The translations under genes were made by a program, and so were the position numbers. A stretch of 64,000 bases of DNA from Atherinomorus stipes (Eukaryota > Chordata > Actinopteri > Atheriniformes > Atherinidae), in assembly GCA_023101725.1 (NCBI GenBank), contig JALJCO010009114.1, forward strand, positions 186,001-250,000, given 5' to 3'. Every line of letters begins with the position of its first letter. Position 1 is the first letter of the stretch. Positions 36,570 through 49,984 of this stretch are shown here, piece by piece. The notes below the pieces were generated by a model. The model did not search any database. It saw only the letters and a list, made by a program, of their open reading frames with translations, and was not told the origin of the DNA.

Positions 36570-36960
36570 GCATGTTTACCCAAATTCATAAATACACTCA
36601 CACGCGCATATGAAACAGCCACAACAGAAGCCTGTCAGAACAAGTGTGCTTGTATGACATTTAAAAACAAGATGAGAAAAGCCCAGCTTGATGTGTATAG
36701 GTAACAAAACATAGGGCAGCTACTGTCAAAGCCCCTTCCCCTCTGAGCTAAAGCCTCGTCGCCGGGACAACCAAAGTCAGCTAATCGACAGATCGCAGGC
36801 ACCGAGAAGGGCCATAAGGCTGGAGCAGGTCAGGGAAGTAGGGAGGAGCAAGGTCGTAATGAAAAATACAACATAACAAAGGAGGAGCTAAACTGTTGAA
36901 GTGCAGACTGCAGAGTCAGGAATGCGGGGAAAAAAAGAAAAAGAGGAAACTGTCACAAAT
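36570..36960. repeat. Dispersed retroelement-like repeat
   Basis: The segment from TTAAAAACAAGATGAGAAAA through CTAATCGACAGATCGCAGGC and AAGGCTGGAGCAGGTCAG resembles a widespread fish retroelement fragment. Coding sense is lost, so family assignment is uncertain. Confidence 0.4.
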
Positions 36961-38985
36961 ATAAGAACTTAGTTCTTACAAATAAAACTAAAATTTCCCA
37001 GTTTCAACGTATGCAATGTTGTATTTGTGTATTTTTAAAAATAAAATAAAGGGTTCAAATGGAGTTTAACTCAATGCATTCAAATATTATTTGTATTTCA
37101 GAAAGAGTATTGTTGGTAATTGGTAACCTGTTCTTGTCCTAGTGTAAGAGGCATTTTATGTAAATGTCTATTTGACTGTAAACTGTGTGAACTGTGAATA
37201 TTCTGGTCAGCATGATCATTTCTTTGCGTGTAATCGCATCAGACTGTGGCAATGTAAGTTGTTTACATAAGGAGATGACATGGATTACATTGTTCCATGC
37301 TCGCTAGGTGGTACCACATCAGAGGAGAGCAGATGTTTCAACTTGCCAGCCCATCATTTGCACTGCTTGAGCCGTGTAGCAACATGTAGGAATCGTCATC
37401 AGCACAGACACCCTGTTGATGTGGAGGTGGAACAGTTCATTAATGCTGCGGTGCTTTCCTGATACTCACGTGTCACAGCAAACAAGCGATTAATGCCGTG
37501 TGTTTGCATACAAGACCTCAGGACACAGATGCATTTAACTGATTTCACATTCTATTATATAAGACATCACATTTGTGAAAAGGTGACGACGAGACTTTAA
37601 GACAGTAGCTCTGCATTTTGTCTTTGCTGTGTGAATTTGCTTTCAGGACCACCAGGGTTGCATGAAGGGACCTCCAGGAGGTTCCCAATAAAAGATGGAA
37701 CATTTTTGCTCTGGTATTCTTCTGGAAATTAGCCAAACTCCTCAATTAATATTCTGGAAATCAGTTTTACTCTCGTCTCCCCATTTGAATATAAACTAGA
37801 ATAAGCCTACATATGGGATAAATTAGAATTCTTTTAAAAGTATAAATCGATAACATCATACATTTCCTAGTTTAATTACTTCATGGTGCTTGATTTAGAC
37901 TCCAACTACAATATGATTGAGAGCTAAAACAGTTCAACATTTTTGTAAGAAAAAGTTGCATCTTTGTCTCAGACAATAATAATATACAGAAATTGACAGG
38001 TATATTACCATAATAGTAAATTTAGGTTTGGTAATGATGTGCAAGACAATCAGAAGTTGCTAAATAATGCATAATAACCAGTGATAACGATAGTAAATTC
38101 CCAAATGACTATCAAGTCGTGGGTCAATCAGGCTATTGATTAACCTCTGGGATCTGTGGGCATTTTTTGGGCATATTCTTGCCTGGCACTCTTTGTGTAG
38201 AATTGCTCATTAAAAGGTCATCTTGCAGTGCACAATCGAGTAATATACATCTATTTTTTCATGACAACTGGGGTTTTAATAATATTCATGCTGTATTGGT
38301 GTCATATGAATGGAATAAAGTTTGTAGAATCATAAAAACAAGGAAAAAAATAAAAGAAAATTAATTTCACAAACATTCATTGAAAACACACAGCAAACTG
38401 CTATAATGAACTATTTACAGTATAGAAATGTTATTTGGGGTCTTGGGGGATAATGGGGGAAAAAATAAACCTAAAACTATCACACAAATGTTAAAAAAAT
38501 GGAACATAATGGCAAAAACTCCCACTCGTTCACTGTTACTGATGCCAATTTTGCTTCTTGTGTGGCCTGAAATGCCATAACAATGTTTTGGGGGGCAACA
38601 GTGAGTGTCAGGGTGCTTAGAATGAGTTCCTTGACATATGAAGCCCAATTTTGGTCAAGTGGAAATGTAGCTGTGGGCCCTGGATCTGCTCTGGCCTTCT
38701 TGAATATATCAGCCTGGATCAGTAACTTTGGGTGCAATTCTCCCTCAAACCCCTTCAAATTTGATCCCAACAAAAGAGAAAACAAGCAGAAGCTGTTTAC
38801 ATAATGTATCTGTGAGCATAGGGGAGGGTTGAAATCAGGAACTTTGCAATGCAGAGAGGTGTGCGAGATACACTTCTCTCATCTGTATTGCTAAAAGAAA
38901 CTAAGTAGAAAACGCAATATTGTTCGCACGTTATTCAACTTTACTTCATTTCTTATTGTCAGTATAACTACTCGGTGGTACTTAC
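36961..38985. other. AT-rich DNA, nothing recognised
   Basis: No supported gene. A locally GC-richer stretch at 37290-37480 has open frames on both strands without motifs or splice sites that I trust. Confidence 0.45.
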
Positions 38986-39127
38986 TGTAACTGGGCGATT
39001 CAACACTCTCCAGGTGGCGTGTGTGCGTGTGGCCCTCCCCCTTCTGGGTCGCTGCTTGGATCTTCAGCCATACCAGAAATACCGCTGGCCAGTCCCGGCG
39101 GCATGGGCAGGCATTGATGGGCCTCCT
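38986..39127 (-). CDS. Candidate exon in a GC island, unrecognised
   Basis: A GC-rich island stands out from AT-rich surroundings. On the minus strand it is bounded by a plausible acceptor (CCTACCTCTGCAG) and a good donor (ACA, then GTAAGT). One frame reads EAHQCLPMPPGLASGISGMA, then EDPSSDPEGGGPHAHTPPGEC, and ends in TGA; a second minus frame is open to the donor. A plus-strand exon at 39014-39135 is also possible. I recognise no protein family. It may be an exon of a host gene or lncRNA, or chance. Confidence 0.25.
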
Positions 39128-39139
39128 CTGCAGAGGTAG

Positions 39140-41004
39140 GACTCCTTCAAGTAAAACCCATTGTATACATTTATTTGTACATTAGCACGTGTCTTGTACA
39201 GGAAAATTCACAGCGTTTTACATGAAATATTAGAAGCATTACCGCAGGTTCAGAAGACGCATTAAAATAAGACCCTTCTTTAAAAAACTGATTAGTGAGC
39301 ATATTTGTTTCTTTTTCTAGGCCTATGTGGGTGATATTTCTTTTCATTTTTTTTTTTTGAAAAGTAAATCTGGTTAAACGATTTGTGAGCAATTGTCTGC
39401 ACACAGTGAGGCAGCCGCTCTTGTCTTTTGACCTGAATTGAAGGACACAACACTACAGTAGTTAGTTTGTTTCTATATATAGTGAACTGCCCCTTTTAAG
39501 TGAGAGAAAAGTATTCTTCAGTAGTGCAGGAGTGGCCACAGAGCCACTGTTCAGGTAGAACGAAGGATGGAAAAGTATGCCCCCCAAAAACATTTAATGC
39601 CCCCCCCCTCTCTAATTTGTTTCTGCAGCCGGGGCTGCCGGCTGGCCAGAAGCTATTTTTTCAAGAGCTTCTTGAACTGTAATTATTTGTAGCCAATTCT
39701 TTTACAACAAATGTCAAAAAACACACGCTGAGGTGCTTCTCAATGCCCAGCAACACACACGTCTCCAAGTGTGTCTGTCTCAGAGACGCACAATACACAG
39801 CGTCTTGTTACGCAAAGTTGACTCGCTCCTTTACGAACTTTTCTTTCTTCTTTTAAAAGTAAAGTATGTAAGAAAAACTGACATCTAGTTTTTAAAGATG
39901 GGTATTTGAAATAAAAATGTTTTCTTTCAAATGACTTCATATTCCAAGCTCTGTTGTGAATGTATGGTGGCCATTAGTGTCCAAAATTCTCCCAGACAAA
40001 GATGTTTTCATCTGTGAGTGGATCCAGTGGTCTCAGGTGTAGCTATGACTGTTCTATGAGTAACTATTTTGTATGTCTTTTAAGGCATTACTTACCCCAA
40101 ACAGTGCTTTAACTTCCATTAAACAAAGCTGGTGCAGCAGTTTTAAAGTTCAGAGAGTTCTTACTTCACACACATTGTTTTGTCCATTCAGGGACACCGT
40201 AATAAAAATGGTGGAACAAACATGGCAGCCTCCATATATGCACCACCCTGCATGGATATAAATTACTCATTCTAAGAAAATAAACATATAACAGTTATTC
40301 TAGTGCAGCACATCAATAGAAACACAGTTTTGAATTATATATCACATTTTTCTGCCATTGACCTTTGGTTTTTTACATACTGTACCTTTACTGTAAATGT
40401 TTGTTTTACTGATCATACCGGTGTTACTGGGTACACCTCAGCTCTTAATCTCAGCCAGGACAGCTGTTCAGTGTACAGTGGTTAGCAATTGGCTAATTAG
40501 CATATAAATACGCCACATCACCAAAGCTCCTTCTTAACATGTCAGTGATCATATACTCTGCACCTACTGTACATCCTCTACATGAATTAAACAAAAGCAG
40601 CTTCCTAATGTTACTGAGTCAGCGGGAGATGGGAAGAGTTCTTTGATCTCACTGAGATACGTTCCAGGTAAAATAAAGGCTATGTATAAATATACGTTCC
40701 TGGAAGATACAGCCGCACGCTCCAGTGAGATGTAACACAACAGACTACAAATGCTATGTTCTGGGTTTTCATGGCACACAACGCTTAGTGCCAGTACAAA
40801 ACAATGACGCTTGGTATCCTTATCTCAAGGTTTGTTTTTGCGATACTACACAGTCCTGAAGGCAAACATTATGGAGAGAGAATATAAGAGGCAAAAAGAT
40901 ATTTCAGTCACTTTAATGTGAACATTGTTTAACTCTACACCAACCAACAAAAATGACTACAGTATAAACTGTCTGCTTATAAAGACAAGCTTAATTGGAC
41001 CATA
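39140..41004. other. AT-rich DNA, nothing recognised
   Basis: No gene is supported. A CTAATTAG homeodomain-type site next to TATAAATA occurs at 40494-40509, which could be promoter-like but has no adjacent reading frame to support it. C-runs lie at 39580-39610. Confidence 0.4.
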
Positions 41005-41006
41005 GA

Positions 41007-41528
41007 CCGGTTACATGATGTTTTTTTCATTCGGAACTAAATATTCTAATTTAAATAATTCAGAATTAGATTATTATTCTTTTTTTACATGGAAATCTTA
41101 ATTCTGAATGAAGATTTACATGGAAAACATGTCTATCTATAGTAATTCCGCTTTAGATCTGGGGGCTGGGAAGGGTTCTGATTGGACGGAGGGCAGGCGT
41201 GACGTATTAATGTCAGTTCACGTCTAGTCCGAAGTACACAAACCCCGGTTCCAGCTCCTTTTTGTTTCGGCTACAACATAAAAACCACATAATACAGATT
41301 TTCATTGTTTGATAGTTTTGTAGCAGCAGCTCCACACTAACATGCTGCTTCTTTTCCGGCAGCTGGCACGAGTTACAACAGGACAAGGGAAGGAGGATAT
41401 GCAGAACGACAGGAAATAACTTAAAGCTGAATAAAAGTTTACATGCCATGAGAATTATTTTGTTCTGCATTAAAAGAGAAATAAATCAACCACTTAGTTT
41501 GGACACTCGGAATTAGGGGTTCACATGG
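41007..41528. mobile_element. AT-rich MITE with GTTACATG/CATGG ends, copy 1
   Basis: It begins CCGGTTACATGATG with TTCATTCGGAACTAA and ends GGAATTAGGGGTTCACATGG, and shares interior blocks with a second copy near 60.2-60.57 kb: TTACATGGAAA, GGGTTCTGATTGGAC, TGACGTATT, CCCCGGTTCC-GCTCCTTTT and GGCTACAACAT. Non-coding. Confidence 0.75.
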
Positions 41529-42529
41529 ACTTCCTAAAGTGGAAAAGGAGAGGTCGAAGAGGAAAGGAGGCGACAGGGTGGATAAAGTCAGGAATCAGAC
41601 GGAACCCACCAATAAATAAACACAGGTTAATTTTTATTAAATGCAGTCACATAATTCCCACGGGTTACAAAAGACCGTTATATGCAGAGAAATGTTATGA
41701 AGTAGTAATTAAACAATAAAAATAAGAATTTAAAAAAAAAGAATAAAAAAGCATCATGGAAATATTACATTAAAAGTTTCACATTGACTGTACACACATA
41801 TACTCCAAACTCATTCAGACTGACCCTTGCAACTGCGTCTTGTGCCGATGTCTGATCCTGAAAAACTAATGATGAATAATAAAACGATGAATAATCTAGC
41901 AAAATCTCCTCGAAGACCTTCAGCTTATGATGCGCTTGAAACCCATTTTACACATTGACTGGCTGACATGCTCATGACACGCCCAGTTGTCTCAAAACTC
42001 GTTTTTTGAGGTAAGTTTGGCCGGCTGTCATGTAGTCAACTCATTTTTCTGAACTACAAGCTCGTGATTTGCAGAAGACCACAAGATTTTAGGTTTAAAG
42101 ATGGCTGCGCCCAGTACTATTGTTGTCTTTATAAATATTTTTTGTCCATTAATTTTCTAGTGTAAACAGCACCGAGTTTCTGTCATTGATATGTGTTTTC
42201 TTATAGCGTTCTTTTTCTTGAAAAAGTGTGAATATGGGTTATTTATTAAACTCTCACACTAAAATCTAAAACTGTTGTCATGGTGACATTGTTATATTGT
42301 CTTTGTCATTTTTCTAGCTTGTGCTGCAGTTGTAGATGCTCACAAATAGGCTGTTTTGGAGACGTCAACTTTTTTACCAATTGGTACAGCTGGAAAGGCG
42401 GCCACCTGGTAATGATGTCACCAACTCATATCTGCTCGGAATTGCAAGATAACTCGATAGCACCATCAACCCCTTAAAAACTCCCTAAAGGAGCTTGACA
42501 CATACGGATGATGTAAGGAGGCCTAAGGG

Positions 42530-42675
42530 AAAAAAAAGTGAGGGAAAAAAAAGGGAGAGGGGGGGGGGGGGGAATAAAAGAAAAGGGAAAGGAAGAAAAA
42601 GGGGGGGAGAAGGAAAGAGTAAAAAAGAAAAAAAGAGAAAAAGAAAAAAAAAAAAAAAAGAAGAAAAAAAAGGGG
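42530..42675. repeat. Polypurine tract (A/G)
   Basis: About 145 bp of almost pure A/G on the plus strand with runs of G10-G13 and A17. Open frames through it are Lys/Glu/Arg/Gly or Phe/Pro artefacts. Confidence 0.95.
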
Positions 42676-43309
42676 TGGATGGAGTGATCATGTGACCTTC
42701 GGCATGCTAAAGTGGTGTATAACACTTCTGGCTCATAAGATCGAGGCAGAGCCGAGCAGATGGGCTTCAGCATTCTAGACATCCTTTTTCCACAAATTAC
42801 AGTACACCTAATAGACAGAAACATCAAAACCTTAGATACATTTTACACTTTCTTTACTTGCTACTTTATTTAAAGTATCATCACACTGTTTCTCTGCAGG
42901 TTAAAGGTGCATTGCGCCAGTTTAAATGCTAAATACTAGGTATTTTCCGCTCGGTATTGTTAAGAACCTCACAATTCAATTTGATTTAGATTCTTTGGAT
43001 GTGATTCGATATTGATTTAAATGCTTCAATAGCGATACAGTAAGAAGTACAGACTCTGTTGTATATTTCTGAATATATATTATCATGCCCATGTAAACGT
43101 ACATAGTGTGTCACCTTATATTTTTGGTACTAAACATCTGAAATATATATATTTTTAAATATTTTTATCCACCCCTACTAAATATTCTTTTCTTTTCTCC
43201 ACATGCTCTTACAGTTGCCTGATATGTAGAATGAGCCGATCTCTCTTCACTGTAGTTGTCCATAATACTGTTTCTACATGCTCGATGTGAGAAATTAGAG
43301 TAAAAATCA

Positions 43310-43335
43310 GGGGGGGGGGGGGGGGGGGGGGGGGG
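43310..43335. repeat. G26 homopolymer
   Basis: An uninterrupted run of 26 G. Its true length is unlikely to be reliable in an assembly, and it explains the Pro-rich minus-strand frames across it. Confidence 0.95.
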
Positions 43336-45794
43336 TTGATGTTTTGTTTGTGTTTATGTAAGTGTGTGGTATATACCAAAAAAAAAGGACAAGAGAAAAA
43401 AGCTGTGAAAAGATGGATAACGTGCATTTCAGACTCCGCGTAAGACAAAGAAAATAAAAGTTTTGTCTAGGGTGACGAAAAAAGAGCCAAACTGGAATCT
43501 GACCAGTGCCGGAGTAAGGCAAGAGTCAACAACCGGCAGCCTTTTTTTGTTAATGGGAGGAAGCTCCGATCCGGAAAAGGTAAATGTGATGTGTAAGACG
43601 GAAATAAGGGCACATATTATTGCAATGCTGGTAAATGTAGCAGTATGACAGCAATATGACTGTTCTTGGGTGAAAAAAGACACTCTGGTCACTTGTTACA
43701 TTTAGTTGGTTTGTTAATTTCATAAGATAACCGTGATCAGCCTGTGAGTTTAGATGTTTGATCTATAAGCCAGCATTAACCTGTTGTTACCATTCGCATA
43801 CAGTTTCTCTGTTTATCCAAGTATCAAACTGTAAAAAACTTGCAAATTTATAACTTTATTACCCCAGTAGACATTGTGACTCAAACTCTATGAACCAATA
43901 AACCAATTAACTGGAACTCTGTATAATCATTCAGCATTTATCTCAAAGGGACGAGAGGCAGGAATTTAAAAAACAAACATGCATGTCCATTTTCTTAAGA
44001 CTAATGGGTGATGAAGTGCAAAATACCAAAACAACTGTTTCCTACCATGTTTCTCTCTGTTGCCTTGAACAGGCTGTGTGCTGCAAAATGCGCTGCAATT
44101 CGGTGTCCGAATTTCCCACACTGCCTGTGGACGTGACGCCAAATGACGCTACATCCACAGTTTTGATACAGGAAGAAGACGGTTGCGGTAAATTCAAACA
44201 CTGTAAGCGATTGTTATGGATTCTTCTGCCATCAGCAAACGATCCAGATCAACTGAAAGACACTAAAACGTGGAACTACGAAGAAAAAGCGTAGTAAACC
44301 ACATTATAGCTTCAGTTTGTGCACGCTCCCATAACGGCTTGGCTCATGGCTGCAGTAATCTGAAGCGCCGGTCACAGCAGTCGCGAGTTTCGTTTCTTAA
44401 TCCTGCCTGTAGTCCCTTGAAGAGATGTTTATCAATCAACTTTCATCTTTGCAGCCAATAATACAAATACCAACAATGAGGTCACAAGAGCTTGTTGTGA
44501 CATCTACTGTATATTATATATATATATATATATATATGGGAGGAAATTTTGAAACTTTGAGAACAATTTGTCCAAATTTCTTTTAATAAACTTTCATGTC
44601 TGCATGGCTAAAAAAGATAAATATGTAACTTGCCTGTCACAGATGTCCTCCTAGTCTTCTTTAAACACGTTTTAAACAAAAATAAAAACTAAGTCAAGCA
44701 TACCATAATTAATTAAGGCATTCCACTGCAAAGCTTTAGCCAAATCCGAATTTCAAACCCACTTCAGATTTACCCCTTTAGGTCATCGCCACATCTCCAG
44801 GTAGGCAGAATGAGTAGACCTTTACATTTCTTTGCTAAATTAAATTATGCCTGAGATTTCTCTTCAGTTTAGCCTTCTTTTTTAAATGCAAAATGTTGAT
44901 CTCATCTGCCAAACACCTTTTCAACACAGTCTCATGGGATTTGAATGCTTGTGGTCACTGTGAGCTAAAAACCTAAGATTCCACAGAGTGAGAAAGAAGA
45001 AAAAAATAAGGATCCTGGTCATGGTTTGGTTATAAAATCCTATTGCACCACAAAGCATCTCTCCTGCAGGGCATGTTGACAGTACTGTCAGCCGAAACGT
45101 CAGTCACCCTGAATAGGAGATGAGATTTTACCAGCACAGTTAGAGCTGGAGAAGTGAGCGATGCTGCTCTGCATTCTTTTCCATCCTGATCAAACTTTCC
45201 CATTAAAGTTAGGTGGATAGTTTGGTTTGACCAGCTGTAATCCTCCCAAGGACAAAGATGGAGTCAACATGAAGCATCCGCTTCATATTTTTCAAAAGAC
45301 CCTCTGACAGTTGTTTGTGATGACAAACTCACTTAAATTCATAACTGATTTCTTTTTCTAAGTTATCTTTGTTTTTTTTTTTATCTTTCCCTGCTTTTCA
45401 GCCGCTTCAGTTCATTTTAGCTTCATAGCTTTAAATCCCAGATACAGGCTGATACTTTGGATGTGATAAATTCAGAATGGTAGTTTTGAAGAGATTCTAA
45501 AAAAGTCATTTCCTTGTCAGTTAACTGTAAATTTAAAGTTGCGTTAAGCAACTGTAACAACTTAACCGATAAGTTCAAGTGATGCCTGCACCAGCAGATT
45601 GTCTTTCACATTATTTAACAGTTAAACTTTGCTTCAGTAGGTATGCCAGCTCATTCGATGACAGCATTTGTACATCTGCGCTCCTCTTCCTAGATCCAAA
45701 TAGTGCCTGGGGAGGTGTTCAAGATATTATCCATCACATTGCTGTCTTTCATCTTCTTGTAAACATCAGAAGTGAGCAGCACCCTGAGATACCT

Positions 45795-45935
45795 CATCAT
45801 CATCATCATCATTTCCTGTACCGCTTATCCAGTTCAGGGTTGCGGGGGTTGCCGGAGTCTATCCCAGCTATCATCAGGCGAGAGGCGGGGTACACCCAGG
45901 ACAGGTCGCCAGTCTGTCGCAGGGCCCCCTGAGAT
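45795..45935. repeat. Fish retroposon 3' segment
   Basis: A CATCATCATCATCATTTC repeat is followed by TACCGCTTATCCAGTTCAGG, GGAGTCTATCCCAGCTATCA, GGCGAGAGGCGGGGTACACC and ACAGGTCGCCAGTCTGTCGC. This sequence is one of the commonest fish dispersed repeats and probably a LINE 3' end. It underlies the 117-codon open frame at 45579-45932, which is not a gene. Confidence 0.8.
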
Positions 45936-45949
45936 ACCTGTACTGTAAA

Positions 45950-46620
45950 AATAGTGGACGAACCCTCCGCTCTCGTGACTTGATGAGCTGAATTGACGCT
46001 TGTTGGGCGGTCATCGCCATCTTGCCCTATCGTGTGTGTCGTCGCTCCCGGGAAATACAAAAATGGGCAAAGAGAGGGGGCCATGAGCGTGGGTTAAATG
46101 ATTGATAGCCAACGAATTCTGAGCGAAGAGCTAACGAAGCTTACCTGAAACTGACGGGAGCTAATGGAGATAAGCAGGCCAAAGCTAAAGCACACTGTTA
46201 GATAGTTAAAACCTGTCATTGTGCTGCTCGGCTACTCGCTGAGGTCTTCCTGGGAACAAGCAGGGAGCTAGCCACTAGCCCCCAGCGCTAGCGCTGGCAG
46301 CTGGTCTGCTTCCTGTCAATCAAAAGGACATGCTCGATATGTGTAATGTCAAGATTAATTACCATCTAAATGGATGAGTTTATTAAAAAATCACCCCCTC
46401 ACAGCTGACATGAAAGTAAACTTGCTCTAATAAACCTAAAATGATTTTTTGAGCCAGTCTGTAAACAAGTTTATTTCTGCTGACTATGGGGATTGACTCC
46501 CTTTTTGGAGCCAGCCCCTGGTGGATGAGGAGTGAACTGCAATTTTCATCACTTCCGCATCGGCCTCATTTTTCTCCACCGGCACTTTTTGCCACTTGAA
46601 TGGCCCTGGCCAAAGCTGGA
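45950..46620 (+). repeat. Dispersed repeat related to the one at the window start
   Basis: GTTGGGCGGTCATCGCCATC, GTGTGTGTCGTCGCTCC and AAAAATGGGCAAAGAGAG match the minus strand of 60-130. It continues into a teleost repeat with GGGGATTGACTCCCTTTTTGG, GCCAGCCCCTGGTGG and CACTTCCGCATCGGC blocks near 46480-46580. Class unknown. Confidence 0.55.
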
Positions 46621-46816
46621 TGATCTCAATGCTAACTGCAGTTGTAAATGTTTCAAATATCAGTTAGATGGTGCAACATCATGAACAACTGGCAATACAA
46701 CAGAAGAACAAGTGAGTGATTTTGACTACAGTTTACTGTAATATTGACTCATCTGTACTCTTTAAAAGCAATGGCAAGTTTATTTTGTTTTTTTGGACCA
46801 AAATTACCTTTAGGTA

Positions 46817-47264
46817 CAGTATGGTGTGAAAGTTGAGACACTCTCACATTAAAGACAGAAAAAAAAAATGGCGGTCAGTAAAATAAGTTGAAACAAACGT
46901 AATAAATATAAATTTTGACAAAATCATGACGTTGATTTTGGAATTATTAATTCCGAATTACAAAACATATCAGGGCCAATCAAGTGTTTTCTGTATCGTC
47001 CAGCAACTTCTGCAACTGTTGACAGGAATTTTGTTCCACTGTTCATGAGCAAAGTGCTCTAATTTGTCTGGGGCAGATTTGTTTGTTTGTTAAAGATTGT
47101 TTTTAAAACCACAATTCAAAATCAGTCTTATTTTACTAAACTATAATTTAATACATTTTTATTTATTAACACTTTTTTCAGTTTTTTTTTTTTTTAATTT
47201 GAGTTACTATTGTGAATTTAGCCTTTTCTTTAATGGGAGGGTGTCCAAACTTCACGCTATACTG
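46817..47264 (+). mobile_element. Internally deleted Tc1-derived element, copy 4
   Basis: Same family as the copies at 3.9, 5.9, 14.1 and 60.8 kb. It begins CAGTATGGTGTGAAAGTTGA and ends AAACTTCACGCTATACTG, giving diverged inverted termini around CTCACATTAAAG and TTAATGGGAGGG. It is the most diverged copy at the ends. Confidence 0.78.
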
Positions 47265-48519
47265 AAAGCTGACAGAGATTGTCCGCATAGGAAAAGTGAA
47301 GGAGCTGAACAGCATGTTTAGATTTCACAGCTCTTCGGGGGTTTGCTAATTCAGTTAAAATTTGAACTTCACTTGCGTAAATTGAAAATCATTGTCTTTC
47401 AAAATGCAGACACAGAACCCCGCCTCATACACAATAACGCAAAAATGTTAGGCATACAATGTGTTCTGTTTTGTCATGTGGATGTGGTGCAGTGCATTTG
47501 CTTGAACCTTGTAATGGCTGCTTTTTCAGCACAGTCAGTCGTTTGGAGCACAGTCAGTCTCCAGGACACAGAAAACCGTGGGTGTCTTGAGTGCAGGGAG
47601 CTGAATCTATTTTTGAGCTACACCCAGAGTGTGAGCTTAGGTCAAACACAGTAGCAGCATTTGTTTTTATTAAAGCGCATTTAGCTTGCATGAGGTGTTC
47701 TTTTATTTTGTTTTAGATATTTTCTGGCTGTGTCATCCACATAGAATAACTTAACACAAGTACAGTGTGATTTCTCCTCCTCTTGATCTTTCTGCCGCTC
47801 CCTGTCTCCTCTTCCCTCCCCTCTCCTCACAACTGTGTGAAGCTCTTTCTCCTCGTATTATCCCAGTGAGTGGTAAGGATGCAGAATGACAGCCTACTGG
47901 CTGTTTTCAGGAGTTTGAAGTGAAGAAGAGCACGAAATCAGTCACAGCTTGGAGAACACTTATATCTCTTAGAATTTATTCTAGTATTAATAGAAAACCA
48001 GAGCTTTAAATAGGTCAGATATCCTTATGCATTTTACCCCACAAAAATTGTGATTGAATTCATTACTTGTGTCCCGTAGTGGGCTGTAATGAATAAAAAA
48101 CCCCATTTGCTTTTGGTGAGTGATAGCTGTTGGTAGGAACTTCATGTACTTTTCTGTGTCACAACATACCTGAAGAAGCCTCTCACTGAACATGCTGTTA
48201 TGTCTCCACTGTGCTGTGTTGCAAATTTGAAGAATTGTCCATCATGTTCACTAGCAGATGGCTGCAGGATAGATTACTCTTTCCGCAACATAGTTGCAGA
48301 TGATATGCAACATTTTGGTGCAGACTCTTTCTCAAGAAGTACTGTTGCCTGTCTTTCTTCTTTTAGACGGCATCTGTGTTGCATTTCCAGTTTATTCTGC
48401 ACCACCTCGTTCTCTTTTCCCACAAGAAAAGTGCTTTTTTTTTTTTTTTACATTGTTTCATTTAAAATCCACAACCACCACTTTTGTTCTGTAAGTGCTG
48501 TAGATATGGGGATTTCTTA
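47265..48519. other. Intergenic DNA, nothing recognised
   Basis: No gene or clear repeat was found. A 103-codon frame at 47343-47654 and overlapping frames at 48200-48520 have no motif. Confidence 0.45.
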
Positions 48520-49395
48520 AAGGCATATGCCACCTCTGGGTGAAACTGAGCCTCCCCCCCGCAGTCCCCTGAGTTGGACAAGGGGGCAGAAGCATTTTCT
48601 GGCCGACCCAGTCATTCTCTGAATCTGGCAGCACTGACTTTAGCTTAGCTTAGCATAGTTGCTGTAATCGGGTGGTTTCTAATAGCATCACTTGGCAAAA
48701 GTGAACTAAGAAACGCAAATTTTTTTCCAAATACGTTTCGTGACCCGCACATTCTGATCGAGTACAAACGAGAAGCCGATTTCACATTGAAAGACTGACT
48801 AGGTGGCATTCAATAGGGGAACTATATGCCGTGGAAGTACAGGTGAATCATAGGCGAAGCAAAGGCAGCACGCATGCGCAGCATCCCCATCTTCCGTGAA
48901 CAGGGTTGTCACCAGATGCTGTGCATGTGTGCTGCCTTCGCTATTAACCGCGGTGCTTCGCTGATGATTGATATTTCATCGTTCTGTTACGCGAACATCG
49001 CAAGAATTCACAAAAATTTTGCGATATTTTCAAATGCTGATATATTGACATTTAAAAACGCCATATCTATTTTACTAATAAATATTGCAAGAATTCATAA
49101 AATATCAAGTTTTTCACAGAACGATGAAATGTTGCAAGATTTTGTAAGTAAAATATATCGATACTGCGTTTTAAATATTGATTTGCTAACGGCATATGAA
49201 AATATCATGATGATTTCCCACCCCTATTTGTCAAAGTGTCAGAAACGGATAATAAAACTTTGCAATGACTGCTATTTTTCTTCAGCTTTAATAGCAGTAT
49301 CAATATCACTTATCAGCCACATTAGTTTAAAAATATCGGCATGTCGGATATCAGCCAAAATTCCAATATCGTGCATCTCTACTTTGTATTACTTT
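48520..49395. repeat. Composite of teleost repeats, right end hAT-like
   Basis: The left part (GCCACCTCTGGGTGAAACTG, then CACTGACTTTAGCTTAGCTT) is a well-known type of teleost repeat. The right part, ending near 49381 with ATATCGGCATGTCGGATATC and AATATCGTGCATCTCTAC, looks like the terminus of a hAT-type non-autonomous element. The 188-codon frame at 48874-49440 runs through these repeats and lacks motifs. Confidence 0.55.
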
Positions 49396-49984
49396 TTTGG
49401 TATGAAAAGTGCTACATATATAAAGTTTGACTTGATTTGATAACATTATATAACATATTGTTACAACATGAAATACAGAGTGCTAAAGATGCTGAGATCT
49501 ACAAATATTGGAGCAAAATATAGTTTATGGAGATTATTCTCAACATGCAGCAACAACTGAATTATTTTTGAGAAGGATTAATTGTTCTGCTCTGACTTAT
49601 TGTTTTACACACCGGAGTGTGGATCAGTTCTGTGACATGGTTTCCAGAGGTGAAAAGGGGAGCAGTCTTCTGAAAACTAAAATTTGTGTATAGGCTATAT
49701 GCACTGCTAGGGAAATTAACTAGCCAACACAAAAGGTATAGTCCCCTCCAAACTTTTCCATTGTCCAGTCTCTCCTTGTCTCAGCTTAGTATGAAGTACA
49801 ACTCAATCCCATTTGTTAAATTAGCCTTTTCTCTCATCTACTGGATCAACAGTTTCCTCATTCAAAGACAAATATAGTTTATATTCCACATTTTTATCAC
49901 AAAAGGAATCTATGTGATGTAATAAGTTTCATGTTTTTATAATAAAACTATCACGTTATGTCATTTGGTCTCATTTTTGTCTTT

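Larger units (their letters stand above)
41529..45794. other. Intergenic DNA with simple repeats, no gene recognised
   Basis: Frames at 43983-44294 (103 codons) and elsewhere carry no recognisable motif. Simple sequence includes the purine tract at 42530-42675, a G26 run at 43310-43335 and a TA run at 44515-44537. Confidence 0.45.

Noticed and set aside
42474..42827. 117-codon minus frame
   Set aside because: Phe/Pro/Ser-rich translation of the polypurine tract.
43983..44294. 103-codon plus frame as a host gene
   Set aside because: No recognisable domain, splice context or promoter. Could not be supported beyond being open.
45579..45932. 117-codon plus frame
   Set aside because: Half of it lies in a very common fish retroposon segment and a CAT microsatellite.
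48874..49440. 188-codon open frame
   Set aside because: Runs through teleost repeat and hAT-like terminal sequence, with no motif and AT-driven composition.
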